The position numbers and the translations under genes were made by a program. A stretch of 64,000 nucleotides of DNA from Sycobia sp. Sy_11 (lineage: Eukaryota > Arthropoda > Insecta > Hymenoptera > Epichrysomallidae). Within the stretch, counting starts at the first letter, position 1. Each line of letters starts with the position of its first letter. Shown piece by piece: positions 1 to 13,300 of the stretch. Location of the stretch: positions 372,001-436,000 of the forward strand of contig JACCIC010000095.1 in NCBI GenBank assembly GCA_018907035.1. Direction: 5' to 3'. The notes under the pieces are model-generated. The model saw only the letters and a program-made list of their open reading frames with translations. It did not search any database and was not told the origin of the DNA.

Positions 1-77
1 ATTTGTCACTAATCCAATATTCGTTCAACACGTGATGATTATCTGGCACTTATATACATATTTTATTTAAATTACAG

Positions 78-3000
78 AATCCAAATCGTGCTGCTTACCT
101 CGAGCAAATGTCAGATCTACTAGCTATGTATATAGATGTCGAGCTGGTTGCATCAAAGAGAGACGCGGAGCCACAGTACAGCGCAATCTCGGCGAGGCTC
201 GTTTCGTGTCTGTACGTGTATCTCGGTAAGTAGTATTACCATGTCATAGGTACTTGAGATTCATAGAATAAAAAATGCTATAAAAACTATTTACTTTGAA
301 AAATATCCATGGAGAAAACTTCACGATTTGAAAAATTAAAAATTGATAAAATGAATATATTATTTAATTAATTTGTTATTTAATGTGTTATTGAGTCTTT
401 AGTTCTTTTCCTTTTATAATGTTTTTTCTTCAACCGTGTTAAAAATTCGCTTAATAGAAAAAAACAATTAAAAATTTTTTTTAATCTATATGTGTATATA
501 TAGTATATAATACCAAAACAGAATACTATATGAATATGAAAAAATCATATTCAATAAACTCATTTATATGAAATAAAAAATATCCTGTATAAATTTTTCA
601 AAAACGATTGGAAAATTGTCGATCTCATCTGAAAATTATGCAATAAAACGTGGATGCTTAAACAAGCTTGACGCGTTATATAGAGCTAAACGTTATAATC
701 CTTAACATGTAAGCTATAGTATACAAATTACATAATATTACGTAATGTGAGAAAACTGCACTCAGAAATCAGATTATACTTTTCTGAAGCTTTGCGATCC
801 CAAAATTGGCTTAATACGTCGCGTTTTCGAAATGTTCTGACCTGGATTTGCAAAAAAAAAGTTTTCAACTACTGAACTTACTACGATTATAAATAATATC
901 GACGATATATTTTTCTCAAGAAACACACGCTTCAAATCTATTTAATCAAAGGGACGTATCCCCTTTTTTATTGCAATATTGCAATTTGAACTTTTCATTT
1001 TTGAGAACTAATTATAATGCAATTTTTATCTACTGAGACACACACGCAGATTTGATAAAACGATTTTTTTGCACGTTTAAGTTCGAATATTTTGAAAAGC
1101 TGAGGTGTGATTGTCAAATTGTAAGCCCAGATTCGTCGCCAGTACATTGAAACCCTTCAAAAAGCTTCAGGACAGTAATATCTGATTGCTAGATATGAGG
1201 CTCAGTCAAATTTTGTTCACCAATGTTATTATTAAGGTAGGAGCTCATATAAACGAATCGACATCAAAATTTCAATGAGATTTGTTGTACAGTTAGATAT
1301 TTTAGTGAAAATAATACATTTAATATTTCAAAAAGTCTTAATGAGATGCGAAATAAGAAATTAACGTTTCAATTTTCATCAATTGATCATAGGTCTTTAT
1401 AGAGAATAACGTATTTTTCATAACCTTCAAGACTTGTATGATGTTGATATTATCTTGTGACTTCAAGATAAAAATCAATTTATTTATTCATAGTATTATA
1501 TTCGATGAATAATTATGAAAAACTCAGGCATGCTCTTTGCATATGTATCTTGTAATAAAATCTTCCATTTAAATCATGACAAATTAAAGAGATATTCTGA
1601 AAAAAAGGTCAAAAAATTGTTGAAAATTAACATTCATATTTTCTTTTATATTTTATAAAATCTTTTGAAACCTTAAGTATATTATTTTTGCTTAAATATC
1701 TAATTGTATGATAAATTTCATTTAAAACTTTGATGTTTATTTTCTATGCGTTACTATTTTTAAATTTTTCGCTACGATACAAAAATTAGAAGAAATAAAC
1801 TATAGGTTATATTTCTTAGATAGAAAATATTGTTATAATATATATTCATAACTTACGTATTATCATATATACTTATGTAAATTTACATTAAATTCTGATT
1901 GGGATCTTTTGTTCCAAAATAATTAACGAGTTTTGGTATTTTTGAATTTTTTTAGTAACAATTATAAAAAACTTATTTTACAGAAAATTCAACGGAACAC
2001 ATATTAGATACCATGATAAAAGTTCATTTAATAAACGAAACGCATTGTCAAATATTGGATGCCGTTATTTCGTAAGTTTTAAAATAAATATTTAAAAAAT
2101 TGGTGAGAATATATTGTTATAAAATTTCTTTTTTAAGAAGTAAAAAACTTATACTAAAACCATCGTGCTAAGAACATGATTTTCATAAAAAAGTATAAAA
2201 TCAAAAATCAGTTAAAAAATATTAAAAAGCAGTATATATAAATTTTAAGAAATCTGGAAGTTGGCAGCATATAATTTATATTTATGTTTATTGAATTTAT
2301 GCTTATTTACTTATTAATTTAATTCGATTTTTATACAATTAAACATTTTTTTTGATAATTTTATTATCTCACACTTTATGTTGTATTTGGAATTCAATAT
2401 TTTACGAGGTTCAGAAGATTCTCTTATATTAAGGAGATTCCAGCGCCTTGATCTGTATCAATGATAGACCAAAAGGGTGTTACAATCTTAATTTATATAT
2501 CTCTTTCACTTAAATGTTTCATGTTGAAAATATTTAATAATTCAGACCATTAAAAAAAAGAAAAACTTTTTCTCAGTGCCCTTTCAAGCTATTGTTTCTA
2601 CATACTCTCTTTGATTGACTAAACTATGATATGTCCTTGGATATCATTCATTGACAATAGTGGAATTAGATCGTTTACCACAGTTCTGTTTGTTACAATA
2701 CAAATCTTACAAGCAGGTAGCAGATGTAAGAAGTTTTCGAAATTGTTTTGCTTTAATAATTAGTAACAGATTAATACTTATGGAAAACGTATTTTAAAAT
2801 TTTTCAAAGAATAATGTTTTACTACAATCTTAGTTGTAGACGTATAAACTCGAGTATAAAGCCTTGCCATAATGAAGATATTAGTTTCCATTATTTTCTA
2901 ACTATGAGAAAAATGAGAAAAAAAAACTCAGTATCAAAATTAATTTTGACAAACAGAACTTATTGATAGAAGATTACTGATCTACAAACTTCGGGCATCT

Positions 3001-6000
3001 TTGTTTGATGACGTCACGATCGCCGGTCAGAAATGGTCGGAAACTGATCGCGATGTGCGAATGAGAACGAGGGAGAAAAAAGAGAGCGGACAGAGAAAGA
3101 CATAATAATCCATGTACGATGTCATATATGTATACATTAGTATTAATTTTCACTTTAATTTGATAAGTTATTGTCAAGAGTCCAAAATGTTTCATTCGTG
3201 AATTTTCATATAAGACCATGTAAATTGCGACAATCTTTCCATGCTTTGTTCTAAAAAATTATATCAACAACGATGAATGATCTATGTTCTTCTTGTTGCT
3301 AATTGAATGATGTTTACTTTTGTACATAATCGTATGTTTTATTTTTGTACGTAACCGCAGTCTAACTCTTCGAAACCTCCTGATATTGGTCAATAATGTT
3401 GAAACTTTATTTTAATAAAAAAGTTAGAGCTTGGTATTGATATATAAATATACGTGTATATTCAACTTAATCTATAATGCGTTGAGCGTTTAACAAGCTC
3501 AACATAAGTTGTTCTTTTTTCATTTTTTAAATAACTTTGGATTCAATGGTTTTAGAAAGTTACTTTCTTTATTTATATTTTATTTTTGTTAGCATGGATG
3601 TAATTTATCATAGGAAGACTAACTATCTCAGATTGAAATAGGGAACAAAAAAATATTTTTTATTACTTAAACAAAAAACTATGTTTTTTATTTAGAATAA
3701 AAATCTTACAATTTTTAATTTTGGTTGATGATTAATAATTTTAATTAATGAATGAAACATGGTATTTTTTACTAATTTCTCAAGATAGAGAAACGCCGTG
3801 TCATTTTGTACATGCTTAATAATCATAAGGTGCTGTCACTTTAGTCTTAAAAAGTGTTTTTTATAAAGATGGTTCAAGTGGGGTTTGTAAAAGCAGATTC
3901 TAGACATTTATCAAAAATTAATATATTTATGATAGCTGAATTTCTGACAAATAATAGCTTTAACGCTGCAGAAATAAATTAGTAAAAGTATCTTTGTAAG
4001 TATGATGTAGTGCATACGACGAACTACTGAAAATCATAATGTACGTTTCTATTTATCCTCTGGTACAGAAAAACATATTTTATTCAGGATGTTAACTTCC
4101 AAATTCTTGATTAATGGAGCAAAACACCAACGATAAGGTTTTTATTATTCATTTTATAATTTTTTTATTTTAAAAAACGTGAATTATAATAAACTATTAA
4201 CAGTTCTTATATAGGTTGTAAAGTAAACAATTACCATATAACGTAACGGGGCAACAAATGAAAAGGCATGTTTCAAGCCTCTTTTATCGATCTTCAAAAT
4301 GCTTGTTTGGGATTAATATTGCACTATAGAATCAAAAAAATTAGAATATTTTCTGAATTTATTTACAAAGTACTAAAGTGTAGTACTATAGATTCCGATG
4401 AATAAGATGACATAAGATTTTATATGGGTATCAACTACCAGCATTTATTGTTTGGGAACTAAGCAGAGTATAGTGTTATTTCACTCCTTTCATGTGTACT
4501 TAAAATTCGCTAGAAGAGCACTAGAAATATATAAGCGCCGCTCAAACAAATGTTAAATAATTAGAAATATATATATAATTGGGGTAAAATAAATTTTAAA
4601 ACAAAACTAATGTATCCTATTTTATTACAAAATATTTATTAATATTTAAATATATATTAAGTAATACACACAAAAATATCTTTTTCGGTTTAAATATATT
4701 TGAATGGCTTATTTTACATACGTCGGATCCTAACAATTTAAACAAAATTCGGATTTTAAAAATAAAAATAAAAATATAAAAAGTAAAATTTTTAAAAAAA
4801 TAGTACAGTAATTGTTAAAATCAAATTGTTGATTTGATTCATGTTTTCGAAAACAGTGTGTAAATTAAATTGTAATATACATATAGAAATAATATTATAC
4901 AATAATCATAATAGATAATTAAAAAAATAGCAATGAGCAGTTGTTTTTCATTGCAGACTATAAAAATATTTTTTATCACAAAAGTTGAGCAACAGTAGTT
5001 CTCTCTTCTTATACTTGCACGATTCTTGTGTATCTTTCGATTATTTTCCGCAGTATATTTTCATAAAATTGTGGTATATCGTCTCTTTAAATATATTACG
5101 TGTTAATACAAATGAGATATTGACAGATTATAAAGATTTTATGCGTAGAAAGTAATTTTTGCTCTATTACGCACAAAATCTTCTCAATTCTCGCTTTCAC
5201 ACAAGATGGAAATAAAACATACAGGGCTAATTCGAGTTAAGAACATGTACATACGCTGAATTGCTTTAAATAACTTTTATTATATTGAATGAGTTTTACA
5301 AAAATCTAATTATGTAACTTTCATATTAACATATTTAAAAATAAGTATTTAAAAATCATTTTTAAAGAACAATAAAAAAGTATATTATAGTAAAACTTAA
5401 AAATAAAAATAAAAAATTTTACAGTTAAAAATTATTTAATTGTAAAAAGTTTAGTTCAAATATTATCTAAAATATAAGAAAATAACATTTTACAAGCATA
5501 CATTTCTACTATTTAATAAATGTTATTTTTTGCAAGTGATAAAAGTAGTAATGCTTAATGTAATTTTCCATATATTTATAGCAAAATATTACTGTCGTTG
5601 AATTATTTGTCCAGTATATTTGCTCTATATAAAAATTAAATTATGAAAAAACTATAGGTTTATGCTGTAATATCATTGAACCCTTTCGAAAAGCCCGTGG
5701 TTTTTTTATTTTGAACAGATCAGCATGTGTCTTGCATACTATACCATTTGCATCAATTTGAATGGTGACCTCGATTTTAGGCATTTCAACTAATGCGTGA
5801 GACATATCATTGAATTCAAACTTACTGAGTAGTAGGTTTTCTTCGGATCTTGGGCTATTGCCTTCAAAGATCTGGATTATGTTTTTGAGCCTGTTGGTAT
5901 GCTCAATGGCTATTGTTAGGGATCTTTTACTAGGAATAACTGTATTTTTTGGTACAACGGGAATGATAAGTCTGTCAAGGACTGTAATACTTATTGCTAA

Positions 6001-7263
6001 TGGATTCAAGTCTATGATAGTAACATCTTCAGTTCCCTTTTCATCATTGATTAATCCAGCTTGAATGGCGGTTCCATAAACTACAATTTCATCAGGGTTG
6101 GTAATTTGGGAAAATTTCTTACCTCTAAAGTATTCTTTGAGAAGTTGTTGAACTTTGGGAATGTTTGTGGAACCACCAACGAGCATTATTTCGTCAATAT
6201 CCTTATTGCTAAAATCTTCAAGAACATTTTGCACAGTTTTCAATGTGATTTGAAATAGATCCATGTTCAATTCTTCAAATTTTGCACGAGTCAAGGTTTC
6301 CTCAAAACTTGCACCTTTGTAAAAGTCTTTAATTTCAATTTTCACTTCATCTTTTTCACTCAATATTATTTTTGCTTTTTCAACTTCGATACATAATTTC
6401 TGAAAAGCTTTAACATCCTTCCGGATATCCTTACCTTTTTTTTTTTTGTAAATCTCTATAAAGTAATCAAGGATGCGTTGATTAAAAGTTTCACCTCCCA
6501 AATGAGTGTTACCACTAGTAGCTTGTATTTCAAATAGTTTATTGTTACTTTCTAGAAGACTAACATCGAAGGAACCACCGCCTAATTTAAAGAGTATTAT
6601 ATTTTTCTTTTCTTGCTCATGAAAACCATATGCAAGTGCCGCTGCTGTAGGTTCATTGATTATTCTCGAAACATTCAAACCAGCAATTTTAGCAGCATCT
6701 ATAGTAGCCTGTCTTTGTATATTATTAAAATAAGCGGGTACACTTATAACAGCATGCGTGACAGTCTTCCCTAAGTAAGCTTCAGACATTTTCTTTAGCT
6801 TACCTAAGACAATAGCAGAAATTTCTTCCGGTGAAAAGATCTTTTTTCCAGTAGAAGTATTAATTTCAATGTACGGTTTTTTGTTTTCGTTAATAACTTT
6901 GAATGGGAAAAAATGTACATCACGCTGAACAGTTTCATCACTCCATTCACGACCAATTATACGTTTAACATCAAACACAGTATTCTCTGGATTAGTAATC
7001 ACCTGATTCTTAGCAGCATCTCCAATTAAATGTTGACTATCTGCGGTAAAGGCTACGTATGATGGGATAATACTGTTGCCTTCATCATCGGCTATTATTT
7101 TTACATGGCCATCTTTGTATACTCCAACACGAGAATATTTTGTCCCTAAATCAATAGCAATGACAGTTCCAAGATCCTTTTTATGTGTCTTACTTGACGT
7201 AGGTGCAGCTGTTGTAATTGCAACCAGCCCTAACACTATTAGGACAGAAACTGCCTTCATATC

Positions 7264-7331
<68 letters not shown>

Positions 7332-10300
7332 ATATATATTGTAAAAAAGATGTATGTTTCTTCAAAGTGGATATTTTTTAAACGAATTAAAAAGTGAATT
7401 GATCTGTACACTCCCGAATCAGTTCTTCAATACAATTGCTCTCTTTTATAGCTGATCACTGATTAAATTCAGCATCTGAATTTTAATGGAACTAGAATAT
7501 CGTGGCACATGGGGATTGGCTAATGCCGATAATAAATGTCAATTGAAAATTCAATGAGAAGGTAGGTGGAGGCCTAAGAATAGCCTTCTATCATAGAATT
7601 TCCATTACAAAAACGAAAAAGTATATAATCAGAATAATTAAACACAATAGCAATGATTATTGGGTGATAACCTATTTAGATGAATGCGTAAGCATAACAG
7701 CTTCACTTATATCGCTTTACTACAACTAACAGTTTTAACTTCATAGCAACATAAACATATTTTTAATTTAAGATATCTATATATAAACTTGAACTAGTAA
7801 CATGAGAAAAAAGTAAGTAATCAATGCTCAATACATGTATCGCAAGAATGTCAGTTTTTCACATGTTACTAATTTAAGTTTACATATAGTAATATTAAAG
7901 TAAGAATATTTTTATGTTAAGGTATTTATATTTTAATGTTAATATTTTTATGTTAATTTCAAAAGTAAAAATCTTGATTTCGTTATTTGACGCTATTCCT
8001 TGGTTAAAAAGTGAATCGACAGAATAGATTAGGTAAAATAACAGTTTTTTAAATGTTTGGAAGAGCAACAAATACCTTCTTCATTCTTTTTTATACCCAA
8101 GATTTACACAATTGATGCTTTGTGGTTATCCAATACTCGTGACAATCTAAAGAAATGAAAAAATAACAATTTATAGGTCAGAAAATCTTAAAGAAAGGTA
8201 GAAAATATATTTTTCTAATTATAAAAAAAATCATTTTCCATATATTGCATGCATTCATTTATTTCATATTCTTATTAGCAAAAAAGTATCATGGTAAAAT
8301 ATAAGTATAAATTGTGATAAAATTCCAATTTTTGTCGTAAGCTTGAAGCTATACTAAACTTAAGTTGGAAATACTTTGTAAATTGTCCACAACTAATTCT
8401 CTCGTACAAAAACCAATCATCTTAGTTCGTTATTTGTTCAAAAAGAAAGTATTGAATGATTGTTTGGTCAAGTTTGATAAGTTAATATCGCCATTCAACT
8501 CTACCATAGTGATACCACATTTCCATATTTGCTAGTGAATAAATCATATTTCTAGTTTAATTTTTATTGTTCTTCTATATTTTAAATAATGTATCATGAA
8601 CTTTAAAAATTAAAGAACATAGCTATTATGAAGATATTTGTTGCTATACAAATGTCAAAAGCATCTGGATCAAAAGTACTACAGATTTTTTTTTTAAACC
8701 AACTCATGAAAACTGTCAAACTTTTGAAAAACGACAAAATTTTTATGATATATCATAAGTCTTTTTAAGATTTTCCACAGATTATTTTTTCATTTTATAA
8801 ATAAAATATCGAATAAGGATCATTTTTATTAAAGTCTAATGATACATTTTTAAGCTGTCTTCAGATAGAGTATTTCCGCCAATGTGACTGACCAGGATAT
8901 AATGTGATGACATTTAAGCCACGCCTTCCTGAGTTCCTTCTCTTGACTTTAAAATCCAAGGCTAGCGTCTGAGTCTTGAAGTTAAACTTTATTAACTACA
9001 TGCAAAAAGCGAATAGCGGCAAGAATCTAGACTAAGGAGGGGGTTGCTATGGTAAAGCAGCCGATGCGTCATCGCATCAGTTAGTAGCGTAGAGTTGGAC
9101 TCGTGCTGGTATGCATTTATGAATAGTACGACGCACGCATACTATAGTATCCTAAACGCGCGCGCTTTTCCGCGTGATCACAAAACTTTTGATCCACGTG
9201 AAGGTGAGGAAGGAAAAGTGATGAAAAGCGACCTTGCGATAGCCATAAAAAAGGCATGGGTTGCACACTAAAAGGACAAAGTGGAGTACGACAGCGCCAC
9301 GAATTAGGAGTGGAGCTCACTCCCAGCAGTGGAATTGCACCATCTGAGGGCATCTTTAAGATACTTTCACATGCAGTAAATCCGCCATTACAATTACCTG
9401 CGACGCGATGTGAAGTCGTCTATGGCGTGCCTCCGTGAGTCTGTTCTTTTCGATTTTAAAGCCTGAAGTTGGTAATAGACTTTTATAGTTAAATTTTATA
9501 GTTAAATTAAACCCTTTTAACTAGAGCAACGAGCGAAAAGCGATGAAAGTCAAGAATGGAGAGGGTAAAAGCGCGCAGTTTCAAAAGTAAGGCGGCCAAT
9601 GTGTCATCGCATCAATGAGTAGTATTTTGCCGAAAAATAGATATGTTAAAAGCAGATTATGCTAGTCCTATCCTTTTACATTAATGAAAAATAAGAATTA
9701 AATTAGTATTTGCATATTAAATGCTGAACATTATCACCTTTCCAAAATGCATATAATAGTTGTATACGAATCCGCCTGCTTATTACCGATCCGCAATGTA
9801 AACAATCATCAGTGGGACATCTTGCATAAATAACATTTCCAATATGAATTAGAATTATTATTTCCAATATCTTAACAATCTAAGATTAAATAATCTCAAT
9901 TTAAAGGTTGAATTAAAGATATGGTTCTTATAGTTTTTCGCGTATAGTAGATAAATTTCCTTTTCAAACAATACCTTGTCAAGCTAATGAACCAATTAAC
10001 GTGAAAATCTACACTGTTTATGTGTAGCTGTTAATCTCCACGTACGCATGCGTGTAAAATATGATAAACGTGCTTCGGATCTATCCGAAATTGAAAGAGT
10101 ATGGTCTTCTGTCTTTATCGCACACCACGGTCAGTTTCTCAAAAATGGAATATATTGTTATCGCATAGAAAGCGTTAGAGACGTATACAAAGAAAAAGCT
10201 TAAAACTGTTTTGTTGAATATTAATTGAATTATTAAATATTTTTAACTATATTTAATAGGCATACAAGTGATCGATAGAATACATATTTATACAATTTAT

Positions 10301-13300
10301 CACATAAAAGTAATTAAATTTGTAAGACCTCATTGGCGGATTTGATGGATACAGATCGAAACGCTCAAGTATCTTTAATATCTAAAATTTGAATTTCACA
10401 CGTATGGAAATTGATTATTTTTCTCGTGAGAAAGCCTATCCTCAAGCAAAGTGATAGAGGTAACTCTAACAAGATGAGAATCAACTTGCATATAGTTTTG
10501 CCCAATATTTAACACTATGCAAGAGTCGAAAAACAATGACAAAGTTACAATTTTCAATTCAGAGTGATGTAAATATTTTTAAAGGGGATAGGCAAAATTT
10601 GATGAATTGTTAATTGTATGGGAAATAGGACAAGGCTTTTTGACGTTGCAAGACAAGATATAATAAATATATACTAATTTTTTCAGTACTTTAAATACTG
10701 ATTCAGCAAAACATATTTTGAGTTAAAATAAATTGTTTGGCAAAAAATATTCCATTATGGTAATTCTTGGAAAATGTAAATAGCGTCCTTATACATTCTT
10801 ATATAACTCGAAGAATACAGTCAATATGGAAATTTTTTTAAGTGATATTAATATAGATATAATGTCTTTGCAAGAAAAATATATTTTAATAGAGATTACA
10901 CAAGAATAATTCGATAACAATAATAATCGTGTATTATACAACGAGCTTAATTTTTATTTCGTAATGAAATAAATTTATCAGTTCGTTGAATTTTATCGCA
11001 GTTTTTCATCTATAACTAAATGTAACTATTATAATATGTCAAACTCCACAAATTTTAACGTCAAACGCATTATTATTTGGTTGATCTGAAGTCTTTAAAA
11101 ACCTTTAAATATGAAGGACATATTTTTAAATAATAAACCAAAAAAGATCCGTTTTTAATAAATTGATACATCATCATGCATTTCATTTATTTCGATAATC
11201 TTATACTTATGTCATGGAAACTTTTTTTTCCAATGACGACATCCACATTTTCTTAAAATTTGAAATAATTAATTAAATAATATTGATTATGGTAATGAGT
11301 TGTTCTCGGTGGTTACAACATACGTGTAAAGATCAATTGATTACGCATATTTAAAAATATAAATTATATTTTTATAATATTCATATTACAAGGTCTATTG
11401 CAAAAGATCCCAGACTTAAAAAAAAAAGATAATAATAAATTATTTTTACAAACTTCATTTACTTGCTTCAAATTGACCCTTATTGAAGCTGACGGTCGTT
11501 GCCTTTCGGATTTCTCAAAGTCCCTGTAACGCTTTTCTTTCATCGTCAAATGTAATTTATCGAATAAGTAGAAGTCACAATGTGCTATATCAGGTGAATA
11601 CGGTGAGTGATTGACCGTCAGAATGCCGTTTTTGATCGAAAAACTAAACACCAATGTGGATCGATGAGACGGTGCATTATCATGCAAAAAAATCATCTTC
11701 CACTGTCACGATATTCTGGCCGAACACAACGAATACGGGCAAGCAAACACTTCATAACATCAAGATAATAGACAGCATTAACCGTTTTGCCAGATGTATA
11801 TATTTGCTAGAATCGTAGAAAGCGATGAGCCTTATTTTGCTTTTCGATTTTTCCAAGCGCGATTTTTTCAGTTTTGGCTCATCGGGGGCTTTCTACTCAG
11901 CACTTTAACATTTGGTTTCGGGATCATATTGAAAACATTTGTCACAAGTTACGATAGAATAAAGATAGTTTTGGTCCCTTTTGGCGTCTTTAACGATATC
12001 TTTAGAATGTTGAATTCGAAGTGCTTTTTCGTCTCAGTCAATTTGTGTAGAACAAAGCGCGAACAAACGTTTCCGAGTTCCAAATTCTCGGTCAAAATGT
12101 GATGAATCGACGTTGCTGACAATTTAATTCCACTTTCATGTAACACGACAACGATTTTGGCTTAGTTTTTATGAATTGACGTATTTTCTCGATGTTCCTT
12201 TGGTTTACCGATTCTCTTGGCCGACCCGAACGTTCGTTGTCATTGAGGTCTTCCTAAGTCCTCGTCCTAAGTCCTAATTTCCTAGTCTTTAAAACGCCAA
12301 AACTACTCATTAATTGTTGCACGAGATAAACAATCACTACCACATACTTGTTACATAATTTCATGTGTTTCGCTAAAAGTTTTGCCAAGTTTAAAACAAA
12401 ACTTGATGTTGGCTCTTTGCTCAATGTTCATTTTCTGATCAACAAACACAGCACCTTCTCATTTGAGGCGAAATAACTCCGCTTCTATTCACCCATTTCA
12501 AATGTCATGAAATTACGTCAGAATGTAAATAGAAGATATCCCTTTTGAACACGCATCATCATAAACCGTTGGAGCCACTTTATTCAACAACTCTTTTAAA
12601 AGTCTCTAAATTTTTTAAAAAGACATTGTTAATCTTACTTTAAAAATAAGTCAAACGTTGATTTTGACTATTTAAAATACTTTCAAAAATTGAACTAACT
12701 TTATCTCTATTATATGATTAATATATTTGTTATAACAAATTTTTTTATTTACTGCATTAAGTGTATGAGATGTACTGTATTAAGGAGGTTCCTTCCATTA
12801 CCGTGATAGTCAAAGGTTATAGAAAAAAATAAAGTTGTAAATGAATGCATAATTTTAGGCTTAATAAACAAAAAATAATTATGTACAGTCTATATAATAA
12901 AATAATTTGAAAACTACCATCTTAATGAAGAAGGTTAGACGTTCCTAATCAAAGTTTTTTTGTACTCGTGAACAACTTTTATTGCTTTACAAAACTTACC
13001 GATGACCTATCTTTTATTTGATCTTTTTTAAGAATCCATGTATACGATTCAAAAAAAATCGTACTTTCAAACCTTTTTTTTTGAACATATGTTGTACGTC
13101 AAGTAAATAAAATAATTAGACCATTAAATTTTGTTAGTTAACAAAAATAGCTATTGCGATCTGCTCAAACCCTTTTGGAAGAACTTTCTGAAAAATATGC
13201 TAATACTGCCAAGGCCGTTCTAAATAAATATATTTTACAAATTTAATCATTTATTTCACATGTGTAATTTATGTTTATTCGATAATATTCTCACCAAAAA

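Noticed and set aside
5810..6258. Plus-strand ORFs of 84 and 65 codons inside the BiP-like gene
   Set aside because: They are antisense shadows of the Hsp70 frame, with no features of their own.
7076..7411. ORFs of 101 and 73 codons across the BiP-like gene start
   Set aside because: They translate the antisense of the gene and the TA microsatellite (poly Tyr-Ile).
11794..12102. 102-codon plus-strand ORF in the mariner region
   Set aside because: It is antisense to recognisable transposase blocks; the coding signal is on the minus strand.
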